From an uncultured Glaciecola sp. (GTDB lineage: Bacteria; Pseudomonadota; Gammaproteobacteria; Enterobacterales; Alteromonadaceae), in assembly GCA_937125395.1 (NCBI GenBank), contig CAKZLI010000002.1:62001-126000 (forward strand): DNA of 64,000 nucleotides, in the 5' to 3' direction. The notes below the pieces were generated by a model. It worked only from the letters and a program-made list of their open reading frames with translations, did not search any database and was not told the DNA's origin. The translations under genes and the position numbers were made by a program. Shown here in pieces: positions 56,537-64,000 of this stretch; position 1 is the stretch's first letter; the number at the start of each line of letters is the position of its first letter.

Positions 56537-58417
56537 TTATTGCTCCATGTACTTGCAATACCACATTTGAAACATCAATAAACTCCACAGTACATTGCTG
56601 TGATCACTCTTACCTGATTGATGCTCATCCCACCATACCAAGATTGTGTCGCGATTAAAGTAATCGTATATTCCATGCTTAGTGGCAAAGAAATAATGTT
56701 CTGCAATTGTTTTGATGTGTTGACGCAACCAAGTCGCGAGGGGGACTGAAAACCCCATTTTCTTGCGATACAGTACATCATCAGGTAGCAGTGGTTTAAA
56801 GGCTTCTTTGAGAATGTGTTTTTTCTCGCCATGTTTAAATTTCATCTGTGAGGGCAGGGTCGCTGCGAACTCAATCACGTCTTTATCTAAAATGGGTGCG
56901 CGTACCTCTAATGAATTTGCCATGGACATGCGATCGACTTTAACTAAGATCCCACCGGGCAGATAGGTTTTTAGGTCGGTGTATAAAATTTTGGATAAAT
57001 GATCGATGCCGTCTGCTTTGTCATACGCATCAAGGGTAATGTTTGCAGGGTGATAATGACCTAAGCGTCCCGCAAACTCAGGTGTCACAAGTTCGCACCA
57101 TTGAGAATCAGTGATTTGGGAATTGGTGAGATAAAAGCCCATTGCGGGGTCCAAAGCCAGACTATTGAGTAGCGTAGCGCCTTTTCTAAAAAAGGTATGT
57201 TGACCTTTTTCGCATAGTTTAGCTAACGATGGGAATAGGTTTTCCCGCAGGCCTTTAGGGAATTTTTCACGCAGTCGATTTTCAAGGGCGTCAATCGAGT
57301 ACTTTTCGTAACCCGCAAATACTTCATCCCCTCCATCACCGGCGATGGCCACAGTGACAGCTTGACGAGCAAGTTCACTAACAAAAAACGTAGGGACTAA
57401 AGACGGGTCTGCGAATGGCTCATCAAAATATCCGACAATCTGCTCTAACCGCTCGGCCACATCTTGATGTACGGTAAACTCATGGTGTTGAGTGTTATAT
57501 TGACTTGCGATCATTTTGGCAAACTCAGTTTCGTTAAAGCGTTCATCATCAAAGCCAATCGTACAGGTTTTGACAGGCTTATCGGATGCTTGAGCCATCA
57601 TTGCAACAACCCCTCCTGAATCCACACCACCACTCAAAAAGGCCCCTAAATCAACATCAGCAAGCATCCTATGTTGGGTTTTTTGTGCTAATAACTCGCG
57701 CAGATGCAACGTAGCTTGTGCTTCATCCAACTCAGTTTGGGTTGCGAAACTCACATCCCAATATTGATGAATGGTATGATGACCATCTTTACACAGCATA
57801 TAATGCCCTGGAGCGAGCTTGTGAATATCGTTAAAAATGGTTTTTGGATCTGGGATATATTGATAAGTAAAAAAATCATACACCGCATCATCACGGATCA
57901 CACGTGGAATATCAGGCAGTGTTAGCAGTGATTTTAACTCTGAAGCAAACGCAAACTGGCCTTCATTCTGATAATAATACAACGGTTTTTTGCCGATGCG
58001 GTCACGCGCCAAAAATAGGCTTTGTGCCTGCTTATCCCAGATTGCCAATGCGAACATACCATTGATGTATTTGAGACAGTCCACACCATGTTCTTTATAC
58101 AAGGCAAGAATGACTTCGGTATCTGTATGCGATTGAAACTGATAGCCTTGTTGCGCTAATTGCTCACGCATCGGCAAAAAATTATAAATTTCGCCATTAA
58201 ACACAATCACAAGATTATCGTCATCGCTGAACATAGGCTGGGTGCCGGCCTCTGACAAATCAATGATACTCAACCGACGATGAACCAGACCAATAGATTC
58301 GTCTAAATAAGTATCACTGGCATCGGGACCACGATGTCTTATCGCATCGCCCATCGTGCTCAAGTGGGCAGTATCAAGTGCCTTTGAGGTACGTAAAAAC
58401 CCAGCTATTCCGCACAT
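56537..58417 (-). CDS. XrtA-associated asparagine synthase-like amidotransferase
   Basis: Glutamine-hydrolysing amidotransferase of the exosortase-A-associated type (TIGR03108-like), 626 residues. The N-terminal nucleophile is Cys2 in MCGIAGFLRTSK, with RHRGPDASD, VHRRLSIIDLS and FNGEIYN forming the glutaminase site. The synthase domain has the PP-loop LSGGVDSGGVVAM and IAGDGGDEVFAGYEKYS. In these loci the enzyme is thought to amidate sugar carboxylates rather than make asparagine; this is inference from context. It starts 13 bases inside the end of the upstream glycosyltransferase gene. Confidence 0.92.
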   Translation of the reverse strand: MCGIAGFLRTSKALDTAHLSTMGDAIRHRGPDASDTYLDESIGLVHRRLSIIDLSEAGTQPMFSDDDNLVIVFNGEIYNFLPMREQLAQQGYQFQSHTDTEVILALYKEHGVDCLKYINGMFALAIWDKQAQSLFLARDRIGKKPLYYYQNEGQFAFASELKSLLTLPDIPRVIRDDAVYDFFTYQYIPDPKTIFNDIHKLAPGHYMLCKDGHHTIHQYWDVSFATQTELDEAQATLHLRELLAQKTQHRMLADVDLGAFLSGGVDSGGVVAMMAQASDKPVKTCTIGFDDERFNETEFAKMIASQYNTQHHEFTVHQDVAERLEQIVGYFDEPFADPSLVPTFFVSELARQAVTVAIAGDGGDEVFAGYEKYSIDALENRLREKFPKGLRENLFPSLAKLCEKGQHTFFRKGATLLNSLALDPAMGFYLTNSQITDSQWCELVTPEFAGRLGHYHPANITLDAYDKADGIDHLSKILYTDLKTYLPGGILVKVDRMSMANSLEVRAPILDKDVIEFAATLPSQMKFKHGEKKHILKEAFKPLLPDDVLYRKKMGFSVPLATWLRQHIKTIAEHYFFATKHGIYDYFNRDTILVWWDEHQSGKSDHSNVLWSLLMFQMWYCKYMEQ

Positions 58418-59307
58418 GATGACACCTCTGGTATGTATTTAGGTCCTTGTTTGAGTAGCTTTTGCAGACGCTGTTTGACGAGCCATTTTTTGATGGGGTG
58501 GGTAATACTGTCAACCCGTCCTTCAGCATCGATTGTTAGATTAATATTGTGCATATCCCGTGGCCATTCTGGCAGGGGAATGGTATCTAAGATAATTTCT
58601 TGTAACTTACCTAATTCATATCGAGCAATGCGATTTTTGTATAAGGCTAGATCATCGATAGAAAAAGGAGAGAGAGAGGCAAAATAATAGCCATGCCCCT
58701 GAAGATAAGTGACCCGGTTAGGACGATTATGTGGGTCAAAGCTTAAGTCAGTGTTGACTGCTTTAGTGAGAAAAGAATCAATCCAATTTAAGCCAACAGG
58801 TAAGTAAAAAGCTTGCTGTTTGATACGCTCGACAAAACGCTGAGACATGCCATATAAATTACCAAAAAAACACGCTCTGTCAGTGACTAATTCTTGGTAA
58901 TAGGCTTTGTTTCGACCACTCACGGGCATGCCTGCCACTACGACACAAGGTGAAGTTTGGAGTTGTTGATGTAACGTTGGAAACACATGTGGAGTGAATT
59001 TGACATCGGCATCAATAAAAAAATGCGTCGCGACATTCGGTGTTTGCTGTGTCATACAGTGCACGTAATGATTCCACGCATTGCATTTGTCACCAATATC
59101 GAGCTCGATCACGCAAAGCCTTGAGTACGAAGCTTGCATGGATAATAGTAACGCGACTGTGTTATCCGTGCAGCCATTGGCCAAAACAAATACTTGTTGA
59201 CACAGTGAATCGATATTAGCAAATACGCTTTTGATACTATCGATAATGTGTTTTTCTTCGTTGTATGCAAACATACAAATATTGTAGTGAGTCTGTTCCA
59301 TATTCAC
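58405..59307 (-). CDS. Glycosyltransferase family 2
   Basis: GT-A glycosyltransferase, 300 residues. It starts YNICMFAYNEEKHIIDSIKS, and the DXD-type motif lies in HFFIDADVKFTP near residue 105. No transmembrane segments are obvious. Two starts are possible: the GTG used here, right after the previous stop, or the ATG two codons later, better spaced from the AAGGG box. The C-terminal part has no recognised domain. It is followed, with a 13-base overlap, by the amidotransferase gene. Confidence 0.85.
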   Translation of the reverse strand: MNMEQTHYNICMFAYNEEKHIIDSIKSVFANIDSLCQQVFVLANGCTDNTVALLLSMQASYSRLCVIELDIGDKCNAWNHYVHCMTQQTPNVATHFFIDADVKFTPHVFPTLHQQLQTSPCVVVAGMPVSGRNKAYYQELVTDRACFFGNLYGMSQRFVERIKQQAFYLPVGLNWIDSFLTKAVNTDLSFDPHNRPNRVTYLQGHGYYFASLSPFSIDDLALYKNRIARYELGKLQEIILDTIPLPEWPRDMHNINLTIDAEGRVDSITHPIKKWLVKQRLQKLLKQGPKYIPEVSSCAE

Positions 59308-60090
59308 TTATCCCTTGATACCAAACTCAGTCATAATGAGTTTGTATTGACCGACGGCTCTTATATAAATCAACACTTCTCGTTTACAGCGATACCATAA
59401 TTTACTGAGATGGGTACGTTCATTATCCAGTGCGCTAATATTTTCGCCATTGTCCCTAACATACATCATCAAAGATTGTGAGGGGATGGTATAAGGCACT
59501 TGCTGTTGTTCGAAGTAATGTTGGAAATCACAGTGAGCGATGTGATCATAAAAATAATGCTGCTTAGCCAGACATGCATTAAGTGTGGCTTTGCTGATAA
59601 CCGCGCAAGAGCCACAATACACGTCAAATTCCTGCGTGGGATTGACCATCTGCTTATCGACATAGTGCATGTACCCATGTTTGATAATAAATGATTGCGG
59701 CAAATCGAATTGTGACAGGTGCTGCACAAAATCTTGATGTAATAAATCATCTGCGTCTAAAGCAAAAAAATGACTGCAATCGGTCTTGGCTAAATAATCA
59801 AGGCCGAGTATGACTTTGAGCGATCGATCTTTTTCATAGGCTAATCTCAATGCTTGTCCTTGCAGCTCTGCCACTTGTGGAACGTCAATATCGGTCGCTA
59901 AAAAATGCACGGGTAGGTGCGGATCATCATGACCCACAACAACACATTGGTATGCCACATTTGATTGCTGAGTGATCGAGGCTAAGGTATTGGCTAAATT
60001 AGCGCATACCCGCTCCCAATCAGCCGACACAGCGCGCGCTTTAAGTGGAATAACAATGCCCAGTTTGAATGCTGATATTGCTTGTGTCAT
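59308..60090 (-). CDS. Glycosyltransferase-like protein (GT-A fold)
   Basis: A 260-residue protein with an N-terminal LGIVIPLKARAVSADWERVC and a DXD-type motif in HFFALDADDLLHQDFV at about residue 113, consistent with a GT2-like nucleotide-sugar transferase. The rest (KHGYMHYVDKQMVNPTQEF, YCGSCAVISKATL) is seen in proteins annotated only as hypothetical or glycosyltransferase. The acceptor is unknown. Four-base overlap with the FemAB gene and adjacent stop/start with the next gene show tight coupling. Confidence 0.75.
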   Translation of the reverse strand: MTQAISAFKLGIVIPLKARAVSADWERVCANLANTLASITQQSNVAYQCVVVGHDDPHLPVHFLATDIDVPQVAELQGQALRLAYEKDRSLKVILGLDYLAKTDCSHFFALDADDLLHQDFVQHLSQFDLPQSFIIKHGYMHYVDKQMVNPTQEFDVYCGSCAVISKATLNACLAKQHYFYDHIAHCDFQHYFEQQQVPYTIPSQSLMMYVRDNGENISALDNERTHLSKLWYRCKREVLIYIRAVGQYKLIMTEFGIKG

Positions 60091-61175
60091 AAACTAATAT
60101 ACCCTCTAATTTGACTGCCTAAACGTGTCGTAATGGCCAAGGGGAGTTTGCGCCATACTTTGATCAAGGTCGGTTTGATCTTACTTGTCGAGATCTTCTG
60201 TGATGGAGTGCGCTGAGCTTTACTTGAGGGGGCGTGAGCTTCATCTCTTAAATCAGACCATTGCAGTGGGTAAGGTTGCGCGCCCCATTGCTTTTTGAAT
60301 CGATACGTCCCTTCATTTAAAGTTGAACGGCCAAAATCAAACTGCCTCATGTTGTGATCGGCGGCATAGCCAATGAGTTCAGCATAGAGCAACATATTCG
60401 GTGCTAAATGGTTAAACTGGTTAATTGTCGAGGCCCAAGGAATACTGCATAGCTCACCTTGTAGCAATATGATGCCTGCTCCGATAGGCTGATCTGCATG
60501 GTAGACCACCGCCATGCAAGCCCTGTTTTGGTAAAAACTCATGATGTTGGCAAACCAACATTTGCTGTGTGTGGGTGATCCCAAATCACGCATGTTATGA
60601 CTAAATACCCGATAAAAATCATCCAATAATGTCGTTTTGGTTGATAACTTCACCGTTAACCCATTCTTTTGCGCTTTGCGTATTTGGCTACGCAATTTAG
60701 ATTTATAACTGTCCATTTGCGCTTGAGCATTGTCAGCTAACGGCATCTTCATTGTTATTTTTTGTCCAGTAAAAGCTGCTAACTCATCTTTGCTGATAGG
60801 TTGCTGAGCAAGACCATTGCGATATTCAATGTGGCGCACATGATTGGCATTGGCATAGTGACGTACATAGTCAGTTAATGCCTGCACAGTGCTGTCATCA
60901 TCAGCTAGTGCATGACCCATATCACAATAGGGCAATGCGCATAAACATGCCCCTAACAAAGGTCGTCGCATGTGTATCATTGGTATGACACCGATGATGT
61001 TGGAATCGATTTGGGCGATAAATATCACCGCACTGTGTTGATAAGTGGTCTCCACAGCTTGTAACCAGGCAATGTGATGATATGCCGTGACGTATGGATG
61101 AGCCGACATATAAGTCTGTGCTGCTTGGATTGTTTCGCGGTCTTGCAAAGAGTGAGCCGTGATCGTCATTTTCAT
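60087..61175 (-). CDS. XrtA-associated FemAB-like GNAT protein
   Basis: FemAB/GNAT-fold protein of the kind tied to exosortase A loci (TIGR03019-like), 362 residues. The segment starts HPYVTAYHHIAWLQAVETTY, typical of the family. The conserved core has SQIRKAQKNGLTVKLS, PIGAGIILLQGELCSIPWAS and FDFGRSTLNEGTYRFKKQWG. FemAB relatives transfer aminoacyl groups from tRNA to peptidoglycan. Here the acceptor may be an amino sugar of the polysaccharide, by inference. It overlaps neighbours by four bases at both ends. Confidence 0.9.
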   Translation of the reverse strand: MKMTITAHSLQDRETIQAAQTYMSAHPYVTAYHHIAWLQAVETTYQHSAVIFIAQIDSNIIGVIPMIHMRRPLLGACLCALPYCDMGHALADDDSTVQALTDYVRHYANANHVRHIEYRNGLAQQPISKDELAAFTGQKITMKMPLADNAQAQMDSYKSKLRSQIRKAQKNGLTVKLSTKTTLLDDFYRVFSHNMRDLGSPTHSKCWFANIMSFYQNRACMAVVYHADQPIGAGIILLQGELCSIPWASTINQFNHLAPNMLLYAELIGYAADHNMRQFDFGRSTLNEGTYRFKKQWGAQPYPLQWSDLRDEAHAPSSKAQRTPSQKISTSKIKPTLIKVWRKLPLAITTRLGSQIRGYISL

Positions 61176-62206
61176 GTTGTAGCCTGCTTACGCGAACTGA
61201 CTGAGGCAGAACCGATTACCGCTTGATCTCGTTGGGCGAGTATCGCTGCACATTCTGAGATAGTGGTAAATTTCACATCGATTTTGGATTGCATATGAGC
61301 AACAGTGGCAGCAATGGCTTGGCACATTGCTCCAAAGGCATCTTTACGTGCGTAAAATCCGGTTACCCCATCTAATAAACTTGAGCTATGCAAGTACATA
61401 TGAATAACCGGTGTTTGCCGCTCAATACATTTATCAATGAGCGCGTTCATGTCTTGCACGGATGATAATTCAGGGCTGAGGTAGATTTTGCGCATGATAT
61501 TAGATTGCCAAAGTAGACCTGTCGTTCGCAGATAGGTTAAGGGGGGCTGTTCAGATACACGCGAAATAGTCCGCCAAAAATCAAAGTTTTTGCGATTAAA
61601 GCCAACCGTGACCGGTAATTCCATAATATCTCGTTGCTGACCTAACTGGTTGGGTGATGCCAAGTTAGGCCAATAGGGGGTAAGTGGCGCATCCATACAA
61701 GAAAAATGCTTATTTTGGTACAATGGATACACACTAGAGTCTACTGTAAATCCGCGTGATTTTAACAATCCCATGATCGGACCATTTATACCCCAGCGAC
61801 CGGTGCGAAACGAACGGGTTGATACACCTAACGTATCACGGATTTTACTGGTGAGTCGGTCAAGTTTATCGGCTACTTGGTTGATCGGTAGGTTGACAAC
61901 ATGTGACTCAAATTCAGTGGTTTTGCCAAAATAAGGAGGATTACACCAAGGATGTAAATGCCCGCCTACCTCACACTTACCTGAGCGTATAGTGGTTTTA
62001 ACTTGAGCTAGCGCGTGCGCATCATCCACTACCGGGTAATCAATAAAATACGTGGGTCGAATGTGTAATGACTCACAAAAAGATTGAAATGCCGGCAAAT
62101 ATTGCACATTGTTGACTGAAAAATTATGTTCTGGAAAAGCAGACTCCCAATCCCACTCCTCTTCAGTATCTATGCTTAGCACAAACATCACTTCACGCTT
62201 GGACAT
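61172..62206 (-). CDS. Polysaccharide deacetylase-like protein (WalW-type)
   Basis: Second NodB-fold protein of the locus, 344 residues. It starts with the catalytic-type VLSIDTEEEWDWESAFPEHN. The metal-site segment KCEVGGHLHPWCNPPYFG has two His spaced differently from classical NodB, followed by RTGRWGINGPIMGLLKSRGF. This resembles WalW-type deacetylases. I use the ATG at 62206, five bases after GAGG, over an in-frame GTG two codons earlier. It has no signal peptide. The substrate may be lipid-linked sugar intermediates; this is not shown. Confidence 0.83.
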   Translation of the reverse strand: MSKREVMFVLSIDTEEEWDWESAFPEHNFSVNNVQYLPAFQSFCESLHIRPTYFIDYPVVDDAHALAQVKTTIRSGKCEVGGHLHPWCNPPYFGKTTEFESHVVNLPINQVADKLDRLTSKIRDTLGVSTRSFRTGRWGINGPIMGLLKSRGFTVDSSVYPLYQNKHFSCMDAPLTPYWPNLASPNQLGQQRDIMELPVTVGFNRKNFDFWRTISRVSEQPPLTYLRTTGLLWQSNIMRKIYLSPELSSVQDMNALIDKCIERQTPVIHMYLHSSSLLDGVTGFYARKDAFGAMCQAIAATVAHMQSKIDVKFTTISECAAILAQRDQAVIGSASVSSRKQATT

Positions 62207-63335
62207 AGTCACCTCGTTGAGCTGGGTCAGTTAGTCGAGTAAATAGTTCGCTGTATTCTTGTGCCATTCGCGCTGCAGAATAGTGGTCGTTGACGAAGGT
62301 GATAGCGGCATCCGTTAATGACTGTGCTAACTGAGGATCAGAGAGTAGGGTGCGCCAATGCTGTAATAATTGCGCTTCATCATGCAAAGGGGCTAACAAT
62401 CCGGTCACTTGATGTTGGATTAATTGATCAATTCCTGGAATATCGAATGCCGCGACCGGAATACCCATTGCACAGGCTTCCATCAAACACCGAGGTATCC
62501 CTTCAAGGGTTGAACTCATGACAAACAAATCAAAGGTTTTGAGCAGGGCTAAACGGTCATCTCTAAATCCTAAAAATGAAATCGCATGAGCACAAGACAG
62601 TGTTTCAGCATGAGCTTGCAAGGCTGCTCGGGCATCACCATCGCCTAAGAAAACTAATTCCACGTTATCGTCTTGCTCATAATAGTCTGCAAATATACGT
62701 AATAGTGCGTCGATATTTTTGCGAGAAATCATTTGTCCAACAAAACCAATGCGTTTTTTGTCAGTGTGGCGGGAATACTGAGGATCATCTCGTACCGCTT
62801 CTACTTCCGATAAATCGACGCCATTTTGAATGTACTCCAAACGCGGTTCAGTGATATTAAAAGCCCGAACATCAGTACATAATTGTGCAGATAACGGCAC
62901 CACTTTAGTTGCAAATTTCATGGCTTGGCAACCCAGCCATATAAATAATCGTAGTTTAATATCGGTTGAGTTTTCAAAACCATGTGGCGTGACGATCACG
63001 GGTATACCAGCTTTACGCGCAGCAATCACACCCAAAATATCCGATTTGTAGCCATGTGTGTGGATGACATGTATTTGTCGTTCACGGATCACGTTCACCA
63101 ACCGTTGAATCACTGCATAATCATAGGGGTGCTGCATTGGCACTTCATGGGCAATCTTACCTTGTTGTTTGAATGCGTTGACCAATGTTAAATTACGCGA
63201 GTCGGTTTCTAGGGTGATCGCTAACTCACTGTTAATCTGCGCAGGTAAGTGTTTCGTCAGCGCCAAGATCCATCGCTCGGCGCCATAAAATCCAGTTGGA
63301 CAGATAAATTGCAATACATTAATTGAGTGTTTCAT
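62193..63335 (-). CDS. Glycosyltransferase, GT4 family
   Basis: GT-B glycosyltransferase, 380 residues. It starts INVLQFICPTGFYGAERWIL and has HTHGYKSDILGVIAARKAG and TPHGFENSTD. The donor domain has IGFVGQMISRKNIDALLRIF and SSTLEGIPRCLMEACAMGIP with the EX7E pair. The C-terminus ends a few bases inside the deacetylase start. It overlaps the upstream GT2 gene by four bases. Confidence 0.91.
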   Translation of the reverse strand: MKHSINVLQFICPTGFYGAERWILALTKHLPAQINSELAITLETDSRNLTLVNAFKQQGKIAHEVPMQHPYDYAVIQRLVNVIRERQIHVIHTHGYKSDILGVIAARKAGIPVIVTPHGFENSTDIKLRLFIWLGCQAMKFATKVVPLSAQLCTDVRAFNITEPRLEYIQNGVDLSEVEAVRDDPQYSRHTDKKRIGFVGQMISRKNIDALLRIFADYYEQDDNVELVFLGDGDARAALQAHAETLSCAHAISFLGFRDDRLALLKTFDLFVMSSTLEGIPRCLMEACAMGIPVAAFDIPGIDQLIQHQVTGLLAPLHDEAQLLQHWRTLLSDPQLAQSLTDAAITFVNDHYSAARMAQEYSELFTRLTDPAQRGDYVQA

Positions 63336-64000
63336 GCGTGACTATCCGTAGTAATTGAGTGAATTGAACCTTTGATTGTGCCAATGGCGCGGGCTGGAAA
63401 ATAAACTGCGTAGAACTGAATCACATCCCATAGTGATACCGTCTTAGGCACCATTGCGTATAAGCGAATACAATATGCGCCAAACGGCAGTAAGAACCCG
63501 ATGAATGCACACAACGCAATTGCGAGTAATATCTCACTATTTACTATCCATGCACCCACACCAGTAATCAACATAGTGCATGCCATTAACAATAAGAATG
63601 GTGGAATAATAAAACTAGGAAATTCTCGCAATGGGATTTTGCGACCTTGTAATGATGCAATATTAGATTGTCCGCGCCAGATTTCTTTGTTGTACATTTC
63701 ATGCAATAACTTGTCTTCTCCTAAGTGAATATAAGAGGTGCTTGAGGTATAAAAACACCCCCCTAATTGGCTCATTGCATGAGTAAAGTAATAATCTTCG
63801 CAGGTGGTTAAATGCTCAGGGAATCCACCCACTAACCCAAAGTGTTCAGTGCGTAAAAAAAGATTCCGGCCCGGTAAAAAAGTCACGTCAGTGTCGATTT
63901 CTGCATTCGCTAATGAAGTCCGAATATGCTCAAGCATCAACGCATCTTCTGGTGCTTGTTGGTGTGCGCTTACTAATACTGCGCCTCTTTTATGAAGGCA
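63332..64000 (-). CDS. Glycosyltransferase family 2, 5'-truncated by window edge
   Basis: C-terminal part of a GT2-type transferase. The frame is open to base 64000 and reads RGAVLVSAHQQAPEDALMLE before the first internal methionine, so the start lies outside the window. FLPGRNLFLRTEHFGLVGGF and CEDYYFTHAMSQLGGCFY are the conserved ED and acceptor segments. Two or three membrane helices follow (LLLMACTMLITGVGAWIV, IALCAFIGFLLPFGAYC), as in membrane-bound GT2 enzymes. It is first, as far as seen, in the minus-strand operon. Confidence 0.88.
   Translation of the reverse strand, partial: CLHKRGAVLVSAHQQAPEDALMLEHIRTSLANAEIDTDVTFLPGRNLFLRTEHFGLVGGFPEHLTTCEDYYFTHAMSQLGGCFYTSSTSYIHLGEDKLLHEMYNKEIWRGQSNIASLQGRKIPLREFPSFIIPPFLLLMACTMLITGVGAWIVNSEILLAIALCAFIGFLLPFGAYCIRLYAMVPKTVSLWDVIQFYAVYFPARAIGTIKGSIHSITTDSHA

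Overview
The window is a contiguous stretch of a gammaproteobacterial chromosome of moderate to low GC. Gene content and order (end of the dcw cluster, lpxC, an M23 peptidase where enterics have secM, secA, mutT, yacG, zapD, coaE, pil genes, nadC, ampDE, pdhR-aceEF-lpdA, then serA-rpiA-fau-6S RNA/ygfB-pepP-ubiH) resemble marine Alteromonadales. The genus cannot be named from sequence reading alone. I saw no tRNA, rRNA, CRISPR array, transposase or integrase.

Region 1 (1-9072, plus strand) carries cell division and envelope genes: a 5'-truncated ddlB, then ftsQ, ftsA, ftsZ, lpxC (with its own strong sigma70-type promoter and a terminator), an M23 peptidase, secA and mutT. Region 2 (9162-16046, minus strand) runs from an aspartic protease and nadC through pilA, pilC, pilD, coaE, zapD and yacG to an aspartoacylase. 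pilB is missing from between pilA and pilC. Region 3 (16093-24542, plus) holds ampD-ampE and the pyruvate dehydrogenase operon pdhR-aceE-aceF-lpdA behind a PdhR-type operator. Region 4 (24617-34166) has a DUF1289 protein, a DUF481 barrel, and a minus-strand run of 6S RNA, rbsK, nucleoside hydrolase, fau, rpiA and serA. Divergent from it is ygfB-pepP-ubiH. A ribokinase/nucleoside hydrolase pair sits between 6S RNA and fau, and zapA is not at this locus.

Region 5 (34242 to the end) is a roughly 30 kb exosortase A (XrtA/PEP-CTERM) exopolysaccharide locus. Its core has the locus ATPase, an outer-membrane barrel, a BY-kinase-like ATPase, a chain-length protein and an export lipoprotein on one side. 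Divergently it has a priming sugar transferase, a polysaccharide deacetylase, an XrtA-EpsI fusion and a TIGR03087-type glycosyltransferase. Translationally coupled behind these are an unusual set: a left-handed beta-helix acyltransferase, a membrane-anchored right-handed beta-helix protein, a membrane-anchored transglutaminase-like protein with a plausible Cys-His-Asp triad, and a glycosyltransferase. Next come an O-antigen-ligase-like protein, two acyltransferase-3 proteins, a flippase and further glycosyltransferases. A minus-strand operon then carries an asparagine-synthase-like amidotransferase, glycosyltransferases, a FemAB-like protein and a second deacetylase, running off the window end.

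Together Region 5 would prime, elongate, modify, flip, polymerise and export a surface polysaccharide, and process PEP-CTERM proteins. No PEP-CTERM substrate is encoded in the window. The coupled acyltransferase/beta-helix/transglutaminase-like trio at 45512-48128 is the best candidate for undescribed biology.
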